Source of the DNA: Tetrahymena thermophila SB210
Taxonomy: Eukaryota; Ciliophora; Oligohymenophorea; Hymenostomatida; Tetrahymenidae
Length of the DNA: 64,000 bases
Reading direction: 5' to 3'
Assembly: GCF_000189635.1 (NCBI RefSeq)
Contig: NW_002476204.1
Location: 186,001-250,000 of the forward strand
Every line of letters starts with the position of its first letter. Position 1 is the first letter of the stretch. Below, piece by piece: positions 51,601-63,818 of this stretch. A program made the translations under genes and the position numbers. The notes beneath the pieces were generated by a model, which ran no database searches, was not told the origin of the DNA, and was given only the letters and a program-made list of their open reading frames with translations.

Positions 51601-52347
51601 TAATTGTGGGAATAAAATAATTAAAAATAAGATAAAAAAAGTGAAGATAAAAGTAAAATTTAAAAGAGTAAAAAATAAAATGAAAATATAGAAATTATTG
51701 ATAAAGAAGACACTATCTTAAATGTAATGGATACCCAAGCTTAATAAGAATCTATAGATTAATAAAAAGATGAAGTATAGTTAAACTTGGAAGAAAGTTT
51801 AGAATAAATAGAAATAATACATAAAAATAATGAAGCAGTTGATTAGATAGAATCTAATCTATCATTGAATTATAATTATGAAGATGAAATGTAAGAAGCT
51901 ATAAACGAAGAGTTAATTGAATAAGAAATATAAGGCTAGAAACAATAATAATAAATTAAATAAAAAAATAAAAATATTTACAAAAAAGAAGAATATGACA
52001 CTGACTCCCTTGAGCCAATGAATTTCGATCTTTATCAATAAGAAAAAGAGGTTAAAACAACAGTTAATTTTTTCAAGAACTATTCTCCAGTCCCTCCTGA
52101 AGAAAGAGAAGATTTAATAAATGGATCATTTAAAAAGAGCAACCCTTATAATAAATATACAAACGAAAATAAAGTATTCTAGTTCACAGAAGAATTTATG
52201 GAATAAATATTTTCTGAAAAATATGAAGCTAATTCTGATATTTCTAATAAGATTCTGTCAAAATAGCATAAAAGTGAAGATGATTTATCAAGCCAAATTA
52301 TAGAAAAAAAATTTTAAGAAAAAAGGAATAAATAAAACAAAATTTGA
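48617..52347 (+). CDS. TWNK: Mitochondrial Twinkle-type DNA primase-helicase with long C-terminal extension
   Basis: Three exons (48617-49629, 49944-50514, 50665-52347) with introns of 314 and 150 nt encode 1088 residues. This is a T7 gp4-like ring helicase of mitochondrial DNA replication. The N-terminus is a basic presequence with a likely cleavage region at FKYSTD (~57-62). A complete zinc ribbon follows (Cys135/138 in CPFC, Cys163/166 in CFRC). The TOPRIM primase core has EGEYDAMA (357-364) and WLDNDEVG. The DnaB/RecA helicase has GPTGSGKT (508-515, Walker A) and HVVIDNLQFLL (Walker B). Unlike animal Twinkle, zinc ribbon and TOPRIM acid residues are kept, so primase activity is likely. 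Beyond ~750 is a ~340-residue disordered Pro/Ser then Gln/Glu-rich tail. Confidence 0.93.
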
Positions 52348-53466
52348 GATGATAGCAAAAATGAAATTTTCATTAATTTATTTCAAATTGACTAACATAC
52401 CATACCATATCATACCATACTATTTTAATTTTAATTAAAAATTAATTATCCAAATAATCAAAAGAATTATATTTAAATTTTATACTATTAAAGTTATTAT
52501 ATATTTACTTGTCTAAATTCTCATTTTCCTTTTTTAAAAAACTCAGTGTTAATTAACTAAATACCAATAGAATCTATTTGCATTTACCAAACATTTCTGT
52601 ACAAATTTTAAATATTATATTGTTTTATATTTAAAAGGATTATATATTTTAAATTTTACTAATTAAAAATTTTTAAATTCTCATCATTTTTTTTAAAAAG
52701 TTTAGTGTTAACTAAACATTGATAAAGTTTATTTATTTTTTTTATAAATCTATACATATTCTGGATATTTAATTTTTCCATATTTAAAACAATAATTTTA
52801 AAAATTTTTAATGATTAAACTTATTTAAATTCTCGCTTTTTAAAATGTTCAGTGTTAATTAAACATTAATAGAGTCTATTTTTATATTTTCAATCTCTTC
52901 ATATTTAAGATATTTAAATTTTTCTTATTTAAAAGAATTATTTTTAAAAAATTAAACTTTTTTAAATTCTCATTTTACTTTTTAAAAATTTCAGTGTGTG
53001 TTATCTAATCTCTTTATTTATTTGTGTGTTCACTCTGGATATTAATATTTTATCATATTTAAAAGGATTTATTATTTTTAGAATTTTATGTTAATAAAGT
53101 TATTACAAGACCTGAAAATTTGTTTTAGTAAAAGTTTATCAATATTTTACTAAATAATAATATATTTCATGCTTTAAGTTAAGGATTTTATTTATAATTT
53201 AATTAATGAATCAAAGTTATTTTTATGTGTTTTTGTTGAGTTATGTTTTTAATTTTAGAATTGGTATTTTTCATGAAAATTGTTGTAATATGAAAGATTA
53301 ATTAATATTAAGATAAAATATATGTACACAAAATAAATAATTAGTCTTACAAAGATAATACACTTCTATTTTTAGTAAAAATTTCTTATAATCTTATAAT
53401 TTTAGTTTGAGATAAAATAAATTAGTTGATTAAAATTTGTTAAGATTTAAAATCGAAAGAATTTTT
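52348..53466. other. Convergent spacer filled by a repeat array
   Basis: No gene is seen. A short ACCATACCATA-type microsatellite (~52397-52425) is followed by four diverged ~150-bp repeats (52507-53100). Confidence 0.65.
52507..53100. repeat. Four diverged tandem copies of a ~135-165-bp unit
   Basis: Each copy starts with AAATTCTC followed by a T/A-rich run and AGTGT. Start points are near 52514, 52675, 52828 and 52964. Shared cores are TTTTTAAAAA..TCAGTGTTAATTAA, ACATTAATAGAGTCTATTT-like, and a later CATATTTAAAAGGATT-like block. Copy lengths shrink from ~161 to ~136 bp. No open frame or terminal inverted repeats are seen. It lies between the converging Twinkle and NRAMP genes. Confidence 0.75.
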
Positions 53467-54927
53467 TCATTATTTAACATGATATTATTCATCATCTTAA
53501 ATTAAAGATTGCTTATGATTTGATAGCATACTTTATTTGACGTCCTTAGTATCTTTAATTTTAGTGAAAAGCACGATTCCTAAAAAGATAAAGTATAAAA
53601 CCATAACTACGAGAATGATATAGATCCAAGCTTCAGACCAGTTTACTTCATCAGGTACTGATGCGTAATAGTTTACTCCTACAATAGCAGCGGAAAGGAC
53701 ACTCAATAAAGTTAATTGAACTTTACCAATAGTAAATTCACCCATGAGTTCTCTATCCATTGAAAGCTTAAGAAGTGGAATAACGGCAAAGGGAAGTTGT
53801 ATTGCTTGAAGAATATTTAAATAGTTATTAAAGTCTTCATCATCAGCAATAAAAGCTATAACAATAGCAGGAACGATTGCAATAGCACGAGTAATAAAAG
53901 CTCTTTTGAACTTGCTTACTCTCATTTTAACAAATCCAGACATGACAAATTAACCAGCAAGAGTACCAGTTAAAGTTGATGATTAACCAGCAGCCAATAA
54001 ACCGATACCCCAAATGTACTTGGCAGCTGCACCAAAGTTTTCTTCAAGGACTGTGGCAGCAGAGCTTAAATCAATATCTGTTCCACTATTGTACCAATTA
54101 GCAAAAGTACCAATGACTGCCATGTTTATGAAGAAAGAAATTAGGAGAGAGATACCTGTTTCAATTTTGAAATAAAAAATGGATTTATGGAGAAGAGGTC
54201 TGTCATTTCTGGAAATCTTCTTTTCATAAACAAGAGATGAATGAAGATATAGATTGTGAGGCATGAGGACAGCACCTATTAAACCAACCATGGAAGTGAG
54301 TGCAGATGATGGGATGTAAGGGACAAACATTCCTTCCATTAATTCACCGAAATTAGGAGCAATGTAACCAAGATCAATAAAGAAGCAAATAGCCATAGTT
54401 CCTATAAGAATACCAAAGATTAATTCTAAAAAGCGCATACCAACATATTTTATTAATAAAATAAGAATAGTAGAAGAAATAGTTAAGATAACTCCGATCC
54501 ATAATTTGAGTCCAAAAAGAATTTATAATGCAATAGCAGATCCTAATACTTCTTGAATATCACTGCCTATAATAGCGATTTCAGCCATAATCCATAACAA
54601 GATAGACATTTTTTTAGGATAATAGTAGCGACATAATTTAGCCATATCTTTTCCAGTAACCAAACCAATCATCATAGCACGGTTTTAAAAGAAGAAACCT
54701 AAGAGTGTTGATAAGAAAAGTACCCATAACAAGTGATATTTACCATTTAAACCTGCATCCATATCACCAGCCAAATTACCAGGATCGATGTAAGCGATAG
54801 CTACGAGTAAGCCTGGTCCAAAATATTAGAAAAATTCCCTTAATGAAAACTTTACATTAATTTTCTCTTAATGATCATTGCTGTTAACAGTTCCAGAATT
54901 GATATTGTTCTATCCTACTTCAGCCAT
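53467..54927 (-). CDS. NRAMP-family divalent metal transporter
   Basis: A single exon of 486 residues with about eleven membrane helices. It imports Mn2+/Fe2+ and similar ions with protons, across the plasma or phagosomal membrane. The metal-site motif of helix 1 is intact (AYIDPGNLAGD, 48-51 DPGN), as is that of helix 6 (LMPHNLYLHSS, from Met222). Other family stretches are QNRAMMIGLVTGKDMAKLC, IIGSDIQEVLG and AAGQSSTLTGTLAGQFVM. Read with TAA as Gln, the C-terminus continues 18 residues past KDVK to the TGA, ending in a polar tail. Codon use (GTC, CTC, AAG) is richer than the surroundings, consistent with good expression. Confidence 0.95.
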
Positions 54928-57209
54928 TGTGAATGATTATTTATTTAATGAATATTGTATTTGTTTAAAATAAAAATTATAATATTGATAGATCTTTGTT
55001 TAGATGCTTATTATTTTATTAATTTACAATCTATTTGTATATTTATTTATATTAAATCATAATAAGATATGCATCTCATCAAGTTTTAAGATTTAAAGTC
55101 TTTCAAAAATTAATTTTTTGACTCATAAGCTAAAATTTATTTCAATATTTTTATGGTTTTTGTCCCCTAAAATTTCTTTTTTAATTAAATAATCTGATGA
55201 TTTACAAGTGATTGCACTTAGAAATTTATCAAATTTTAATTAAGATCTTAGTTTTTTTACTATTGTTTTGCTTATTGTTAATTATTTTTGCGAGTCACTT
55301 GTAACGAGTCAGGTTTTATCATGTCTTTCAAAAAGTAATATCTCTTGATTGTAATTTGCCAGAATTTGTCAGGAACTGAATTATTTAATGAAAATACCCT
55401 TCATTTTCGTATTTTATATTCTTACTCTGCTATCTAAAATTAGATAGATTAAAGGCTAGCCTAAATTAATAATAAATATATAATGGCTAGATAGATTAAT
55501 TTTGGTATACTATAACTTAATTTTGTCTATTTTTAGTTTTTGTTTGTGTTTCATATCTAAAAAGGAAATTATTAAAATAATAGGAACTAAATTATAAATT
55601 CACGCACTCACTTGCAAACAACTTTGCTATTGCTTACAAATTTAATTATAATAACCTTCTAATCTATAAACAATCATGAGCATTAAATATACATAAATTA
55701 TTTTAAATTTAAATAAATTTTTATTTTATTTTCAATAAAAATAAACTTTTCTTGATACAATAAGACAGTGCATTAATATTTAAATGTAACAAACATATAG
55801 TTTTTAAAGCATAATTTATAAAAGATTTAAATTAATAATAAATCGAGACAATTTGATCTAATAAATTTATCAAGAGATGGAAAAATAAGCTTTAAACATA
55901 TTTCTAATCTTGTTATAATAAATGCTTTAGATTGTTTTGGTGTTAGTGAAAGTGTCTGTGAAATTTTAGTATTTTATTTATTGTAGTACAATTTTATTTG
56001 CTTCACAAATTAGTTATTGCTTAAATTTATTCTTTAAATATTAAAGTTTAAAACAGAAAGTGTTTCTAATATTTTGCTAATTATTTATCTTTAAGAAATA
56101 TACTTAGTTATAGTTGGATATATTTTAAAGGGTCTTTGAATATTAATTTCTATTAAAAAATAATTATTAATTTATTTTTAAATTTTATTCATATAAAAAT
56201 ATTTAATTATATATAATTGAGTACTAAATGTAAAATACTAAGAGATATTTAAGCACACTATTTATTAAGAATATTTTGTAGAAATTTATTTATTATAAAG
56301 TTTAAATTTAAATTTAGTTATTAAAAGAACTAAATTATTATTGTTTTATTTGCTTATTTTTTATTTATATTTTTTTAAGATAATCTTTCAGTTTATTTTT
56401 AAGTATGAATTAAAGCTAAATAAATAAAAGCATAATTAGATATTTTGATAGATAATTTATTTTTTTACTTTTAAAAATATAAATATATTTTCTTATGATA
56501 ATAAATTATAATTTTGGTTTTACACTCAATATTAATTTTAGTTATATTAATACATATTTCTAAATATTTTTGTCTACTTTTACTTATATTATTATTAATT
56601 TTAATTAATCTAATTTTTATGAATGTTAACTATTTGAATAAATACTTTAATAAAGAATAAAATAATAGTGTTAAATTATTATATTTTTTTTCTGAAAACA
56701 CTTTATATTATTTAACACCTAAAATATCAGAATTTTCAAAAAAAGTGATTTTATTAGGATTAAGGTGAGATATTATGAAAGAGATTGCTAATAATTTTTG
56801 AGGATTTACAGAAACTTGTTTAGAATAATTTTATAATGTAATCAAATTTAAATTTGATTAATTAATAAGTAAATGTTTTAACTGTTTTAATAAATATCTC
56901 TATTAATTATTATTGAAATTAAATACTTTGATTTAGATGAATAAAAATTTATTAGTTTATTCATAAATTTAAATTTATTGTTTTTTTTTTTTAGAGAACT
57001 TATTTTAAAAATTTAATATATAATTTAGATTTATAAATAATAACATAAATGATATTTGCATCATAAATATAAATGAGGGATGATTAATTTTAAGATATGT
57101 TTATTTATAATTATAATTTTTAGTTTTATATTTTTTAATAATTTATTTATTTAATTGTTTGTTTTTTTGTTGCAATTCTTAATTATATTTTATTGAAATT
57201 TTATTTTTA
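54928..57209. other. AT-rich spacer
   Basis: 2.3 kb with no supported gene or RNA. Slightly GC-richer text near 55280-55380 shows no fold or frame that I can identify. Confidence 0.6.
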
Positions 57210-60200
57210 TCAGAGTAATTTTAATAGTTTGTTTTGAGAATAATGAGCTTTGATTTCCTTGCCCTCTTAATTTACAAAGATACCTATACCTTCTACCATA
57301 TCATTTAAGAAACCTCCAATAAATCTGTTTCCGTTTGACAAGTATAAAATACCTTATCCTTGCTTTTAGTCATCAAGAAATCCTCCTTCATATTAAATCC
57401 AATGTTCACCCATTTTGTCAAAGTCTGTAAAGTCAAAAGATTGATTTTCACCTAATTCTTCAGGTGTATCATTGTAAACAACTCCTTAACCTGTAAATTT
57501 GTCTCTTTTCCATTCTCCTTCATAGGCTAATTTTCCGGAGGGATAATATAGTTTTCCATACCCTTCCATGCATCCATCAAACCATGATCCTTCATATAGA
57601 CCTCCATCTGCATACAAGAATTTTCCATTACCATGCCTCTTTCCTTTAAATTTCTCCCCACTATACACTGATCCATCTTCATATGTTTCTTCTATGACTA
57701 TATATAACAAAGATTAAATGATATAAAAAATATATAATTATTGTAAATATTTATAAATTACCTTCAATTACTTATGAATTTGATCTCTATTAAATATAAA
57801 TAGACTATGCTTCAATAAAGGAAGTTTGATAGTGACTATTATTATAGAATGACTATTGCTAATTGTTTGTTTGGTATGGAACTACTGAGGATTTTGTGTT
57901 GATGAAATTTGTTGTATTTGAGTTTTAATTTCCATTTCCCTCAAATTTAATTTCACTGATGTTAAAGAATTTTTTGTTAAGAGAATTTAAATTGTTAGTT
58001 TAATTCTAGTTATTTTATTATTTTGTTGTAGTGCTTTATGGATCAATAGCACTTATCATATCACCATCTGCAGTAACAGATATTTAGAGTTATGGGCTAC
58101 TTTTTTGGTATTTTTCATTTTTGTCTTCATCAATAGGATTTAAATTATTTCCAAATAAATTGTAAGGTGAATCATAAGATTTGTTTTTAATGTTACTTTA
58201 TATTTGTCTTTTTGGTGTATTATCATTAGTAGTTTGCTATATTGGTGTATTTTACTGATTTTGATTATTTAAATTATTTTCAGTTAAATATACACTTTCG
58301 TGAGAAGTATTTTAGTTCTAAGCTTAGGCATCTTAAGTATTTTCTATATTACTTTCATCTTTTAAACACTTTAATATTTCAGCATTAGAAGAATTAAAAT
58401 TTTCTTTGTCTTCACCTGCTTAATCTATTCTCATGCTCTATAATAGGCTATTTTGCATTTAGGATATTGATTTATTCTTTGCATTAAGCTTTTAAGTGTT
58501 ATTTAATATACTTTTATCGTTTTAGCTCCTCATGTTTGAATAAAAATTTTATAATTAGCCTTAAAGTTTAGTATTTTTTTTGAATTCATTCACATTTTTA
58601 TCATTTTCCTTTAATCCATCTTGCTTATTTACATTAAGTGTATTTTAATTATAGTTTTCAAAATTTTCTTGATGCACAAAGCTAATCGAGTGTCTTGGAG
58701 TTATTGCTTAGTCAGATCTTAAATTATTTTATTATTTATTTTATTTATTTTCACTAATATTATTCTGTTATTAAAATTTATTCTTATTCAGAGGTGTTTA
58801 TTTATCTCTTAAATTTTAATGGCTATCTAAATTCTAGATGAAAGGAATAAAGCTTTCTGCATTTGAAACAAATGAGTTGTTAGTAGGTAAGTTTTTATGA
58901 TCAACGTTTAGGCTCCCAATTTTTTAAAGCTAAAATGTTTGATAGTTAATCTTGCAAAAATAGTTTTTTTCTTTTGTATTTTGCGAGCGATCAGTATTAA
59001 CTGTTTCTTTTGATGAATCTAATTAATTTAAAATTTAAAATTAATCAGTAATATTTCGTCAACCAAAAAAAAAGATTGAAAAAATTTAATAAAATCCTCT
59101 AAAAATAAAAATATTAAAAAAAACACTCTTTTTTAATTAAGAAAGAAATACTTTTGTTTAACAGATCAAATTATCTCAATGGTCTAATTTGTTTTTGTGA
59201 AGCAGACTTTTTGTTTTAATCTAAATGAGAAATTTGGCTGATTGACTGATCTCCATTTATCTTCAACTACGATTAAGAAGTTGGAAATTTACTTGTCGAG
59301 CTATAGCCTTGTAAAAATTAACTTGATTACATTGGCTTGTCTAACTTAGTGTTTAAATTATACTTTGTTTCTAACTAAATAAAATCAAGTCTTTGCTTTT
59401 CATTAAAATTGGTCATTTCTTTTATCATAGAACTAATTTCTTCTCCATATGTATCTTCAATTTACTGGATATTCTTTTTATAATTTTCAAGATTAATTGT
59501 TCCTTCTCTAAAATCAAAGCATTCATCTTGTTCATTCAATAAGCACGCTTCCATTAACACGAAACCTTATAATTATTTAGTTAATTTAACAATAAATTTA
59601 TAAATTTAGTGTCATTCAAAAAGATAAATATAGTATAGTGATAAGGAGTGTTTTTAAATAATTAATTATCAGTCAGTCATGTATTATAAAGAATCAAAAT
59701 TTACCTAAAGAAAATGATTCTGATTTGTGAGTTGTTAATTTGTGTGGAATATTCTTTTGTTTTGCAAATTTTAAATAATTTGGTGCTAAGTAAGTGCCCT
59801 TTTTAGGCTTGGAAGTTTGCAATACTTAAATAAGAAGAGGAGGATTAGGTTCAAATACAGGATCTAAGATTTTAACCTCTAAACTATTTGTTAAGAGGAT
59901 GTTTTAAGCTCGCAAATCATTAAAGTAAATACCATCTCTTTACAAATTAGCGAAAGCTGAAATGCTAGCAAATGCAATTTATTAGATTTCACTAACATCG
60001 AAAGGAATTTGTTGCAACTTACGCTAACGTATTTCTACTGTAAGGTCTTTTTTAATATACTCCATTGTCCATATCAATCTAGAAATAGAAGTACAAAAAT
60101 TATCTTCACTCATCACAAAATACTCTAAAACCTATATAAAATTAGGATGAGTGTTGTCTCTTCTCTTTCTAATTTGCCCTAACTATTCCCTCAATTTCTC

Positions 60201-60362
60201 AAGGTTTTAAAATTTTCTATCTTTCATAGCTATAATCTATTTTTTATCTTTCGATTCCATTATATCGATATCTCCATAATGAATGTCTTTAACGCTTTCT
60301 ATTTTCCTATACAGAAGGAGATACTCTTCATAATTTCTGTCTTTACTTAAAGATTTTCCCAT
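57210..60362 (-). CDS. Pseudokinase with C-terminal MORN repeats
   Basis: Four exons (59705-60362, 59152-59565, 57762-59018, 57210-57697) with introns of 139, 133 and 64 nt give 938 residues. The N-terminus MGKSLSK is a potential myristoylation site. A kinase-like domain (~20-300) keeps the ATP-lysine (IIAMK, Lys47) and a catalytic-loop Asp/Asn (FNDLRAQNILL, Asp149, Asn154). HRD has become FND and DFG has become LDP (166-168), so the Mg-binding DFG Asp is not in place. A ~480-residue Asn/Gln-rich linker follows. The last ~160 residues carry five or six MORN repeats (YSGEKFKGKRHGNGKF, YEGSWFDGCMEGYGKL, YEGEWKRDKFTGQG), which often bind membranes. Likely a membrane- or cytoskeleton-associated scaffold; this is inference. 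Confidence 0.85.
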
Positions 60363-61982
60363 AACTTATAATTAAATTCTATAGTTTATTCAAGTTATTA
60401 ATTTTCAAATGACTGGCTGACTGACTGACTCTATGTATCTAATAGCTTTTTACCTTTGAGTACAAAAAACCACTAAAATCTTTCAAAAATATCAATTTAA
60501 AAGTTATTATATGATAATTTAGTATGTAAACTATTTATAATTTACAACCTTTAAAAGAGAAATTCAAATATAAGAAATTTCATTTAATTAAAAATAATAA
60601 ATAGTGTTAATAATCTCATTTATAATTATACAAAAAAATTAATTTTTATGTCAAATAAACTCTGTGCTATTCATTCATTTACTATAATGCTAAAATTTTA
60701 ACAACTAAAGTAGAAAATCTAATTTTAGTTTAATCTAATATTTATTAATGGGTAGAAAAATTTATAATTTTAAAATATTTAATCTAAAATTAGCAACAAA
60801 AAGAAAAGTTAATTTTTAAATTAAATATAACCTTTTATAATAAAATAAAATAATTTATATTAAAAATATTTGTTTATGTATAAATTTAGAATAAATAATC
60901 TAGTCTGATAAATAAAACAAAAAATTATATAAATCTCTTTTAGAAATTAAAAGATAGTAGTAGTAATAGTATAACTATAATTAGTGTTTTTTATATTAAA
61001 TTAAAATTTATAGTAAAATACAAATCGTTTTGCCTTAAATTGAGTTTAAGTTATAAAACTTTGAAGATTGATAATTCTCCTAAGTATAAAAAAATGTTCC
61101 AAATATTGAATCATTAATTGCATATCCTTGAATAGTTAGTTTGAGAGTTTAGATCTTAGTACACTAAGCTAATTAATTATAGATAAATCATAAAAATATA
61201 TGAAGTATTAATCTAAATAATCAGTGAAACCCTGATTATTATTTATATTTAGGAAAGTTCACTTTTATTTAATTATCTATTTATTTACTGATTATTAATC
61301 TGCTGTCACTTTAAACGCTCAAAATATAAATCTATGCATATTTTCAAATTTTATGTTATTAATAGTTAAATACATTTTAGGTTTATTTATTTTGAGGTTT
61401 AAATCCAAAAATGAAATCATCTATTGAGATATTTTCAAAGTTTAGGTTAATTATTTCAAGGTTAATAAATGTTTTCATATTTTAAATTAATTAAAAATTA
61501 TTTTTATAATTTAAATAAATTCTTAATAGAGATATACCATAAAAACTTTTATGAAGCTTTGAATATTTTATAATGGCTATTAATAGGTTAATGTTAATAA
61601 ATAATATAGATTATTGCTTGTTTAAAAATATTTTAGCAAATAATACAACTAATCAACACATAAAATTTAAACTTATGTCATTAATATGTATATTAATTCT
61701 TTTATATATCCTTTAATAACTAATTATTGCATCAAATTATAGATCAAACTTTAACAAAATAAATAGCTTTATTAATTATTTATGGGATTATTAAATTAGA
61801 TATTTAGATTGATAAAACGGAAAATTAAAGTAAAAGACAAATAAATACATATTTTTATGAAGAACATTCATTATAAGTTGTTTATTTTTAAATTAAATTT
61901 ATATAATAATTTTATTTTTTTAAATTAAATTTGTTATAATTTTTAGTTTGTAATAGGATCTAAGCTAGTATAATGTTTATGG
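60363..61982. other. AT-rich spacer
   Basis: 1.6 kb; a GACTGACTGACT run lies near 60413-60430 just upstream of the pseudokinase start. Nothing else is recognised. Confidence 0.6.
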
Positions 61983-62555
61983 TCATTTCTTAAAGTTTCT
62001 TTTTACTACAGGATTTCTTTATTTATTCATAATTTCGCTTTCAGTATAAGCTCTATTGCTTCTTATGGATTATGAAGACATATCTAAATAGCTATTATGA
62101 CCTAAAGTGCCTGTAAATATATAGGAGCCTTTAGATTTTTTTTTATTTTTCTACTGAGTATTTGTTAATTTGCTTGAATGAATTTTTGCTTAACTTGAAT
62201 CAAGAATCTCTTTGTCTATTTTATTGTTTAATGGAGAAATGTCTCTAATACTTTAATCTTTATTTCTATGATGACTTATTGTTTGTTGACTATCATCCAT
62301 CGAATTTTGGTTTTAATTTTATTTCATGCTATCTTAAAAGTCATCATCTTCGGTATCGTGATCTTCACTTAATTTTTATTTCAATGTTATTTTAATGTCT
62401 CTAGATATATATTAATTATTTGGATCTTCAGTAAATGACTAATTAGAAGACTTTGAGATACTTTATTTGCTATAATTCAGCTTTGATATAGAATTTTGAT
62501 TATTTGGATTATTATTTCCATGCTCGCTGTCATGCTTAAAGCACAATTACCCCAT
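61983..62555 (-). CDS. Small Ser/Asn/Gln-rich protein, probably N-terminally acylated
   Basis: A single exon of 190 residues. It starts MGQLCFKHDSEHGNNN: Gly2 followed by Cys5 is the pattern of dual myristoyl/palmitoyl anchoring. The body is polar and likely disordered (ISKSSNQSF, EDHDTEDDDFQDSM, ISHHRNKDQSIRDISPL). A basic C-terminus ends RNPVVKRNFKK, with one less disordered motif, GSYIFTGTLGHNSYLDMS. No family is recognised. It may be a membrane-tethered adaptor; that is inference. The coding bias (few TGA-like breaks, balanced Asp/Glu/His) supports a real gene. Confidence 0.65.
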
Positions 62556-63818
62556 TATAAGTTTCGTTATTATAAATTAAGAGTCCAGTGAATAACTAGT
62601 TTACCTATTTACTTTTTCTTGTTAATTAAGTATTAATCTGAATATTTTTTAAATATAGATTACTTTAATTATTTTGTTAAAAATTTACAATAAACAAACC
62701 TTTGCACTTTTATAAAAATCCTAAATTGATTGATTATGATTGATATGACGCTTTTCTTACATAAATATGTTTATAAATTTTAATTTGATTAAATGTAATA
62801 CTGGTAACAAAAATCCTCTTTATTATAGTAAATATTTTAATTTATTTTTAACCTAAAAAGACATTTCAATTAATATTTTCATTTCATTATATTTTTGTTA
62901 TTTTGTCTGTAAGTATTTTCTAGTTAATTTCTAGATTATTTCTCGAAATATTATTTGAAAATTAATAGTACTTAACCAAATATTTTTAAGTAAACAAAAT
63001 AAATATTACATAAAATGTAAAATGGTTAATTTATAAAATATAATTTTAAATTTTTTATTTTATTTTTTTTATAATATTTGAATAAATAAATTTTTTGTAT
63101 GCATTTATAAAATAAATAAAATTCTAAATATTGTTTTTACAAATTATTTCATTAAATATTGTTTTTACAAATTATTTCATTAAATATTTTATTTAAAAAT
63201 TAAATTATTTTATTCAAATTTTTTAACATTAAGTATGTCTTAATTCCTTTTATTTATTAGAAATTTGTTTTAATTTAAAACACTTAAAATAAATAATTTA
63301 GGATTCTCTTAATAAAATTAAATATTTTTGGTTATTTAATATCTATTTTTATTTCATATATCAATAGGTAACATAAAAGTTTTTAGACTAATGAAATAGT
63401 CAATTGATTCATAAAAAAGAAATTTAAAATTATTTAATTAAATTAACAAAAAAACTTAGTAGCCATATTAACATTTAGTTTTTCATATAATATTATAGAA
63501 AATTTTACTTTTCTATGCTTATAAAATCAGAATTTATAAGCAGTAATAATTAATAAATCATAATTAATAACTAAAATAAAAAATATAATCATATAAAAAA
63601 AAAAGTTAAATTAACAAGTTATGTAAAGATAGTAAAGAAAGAAATTATTGATTTCAAACAATATATAGCTAAATAACTAAAATGAGTTGAATTGTTCAAA
63701 AATAGAACTTAACTTTTTGCTCAGAAGAATAAATACTTACTTATAAATGAAATTTACTTAAAAATATTTAAAAGATATTCTAGAATATATTTAGATTGTC
63801 AATTAAAATAATAAAAAA
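62556..63818. other. Divergent AT-rich spacer
   Basis: 1.3 kb between the small acylated-protein gene and the right-edge gene. It contains a perfect 28-bp tandem repeat (63126-63181); no gene is seen. Confidence 0.6.
63126..63181. repeat. Perfect 28-bp tandem duplication
   Basis: Two identical copies of a 28-bp unit beginning AAATATTGTTTTTACAAATT (63126-63153 and 63154-63181), followed by a partial third start (AAATATT). Confidence 0.9.

Noticed and set aside
51377-51691. Leu/Lys-rich plus-strand frame overlapping the Pro/Ser tract
   Set aside because: It is the +1 frame of the Twinkle C-terminal tail; the tail frame continues without TGA to 52345.
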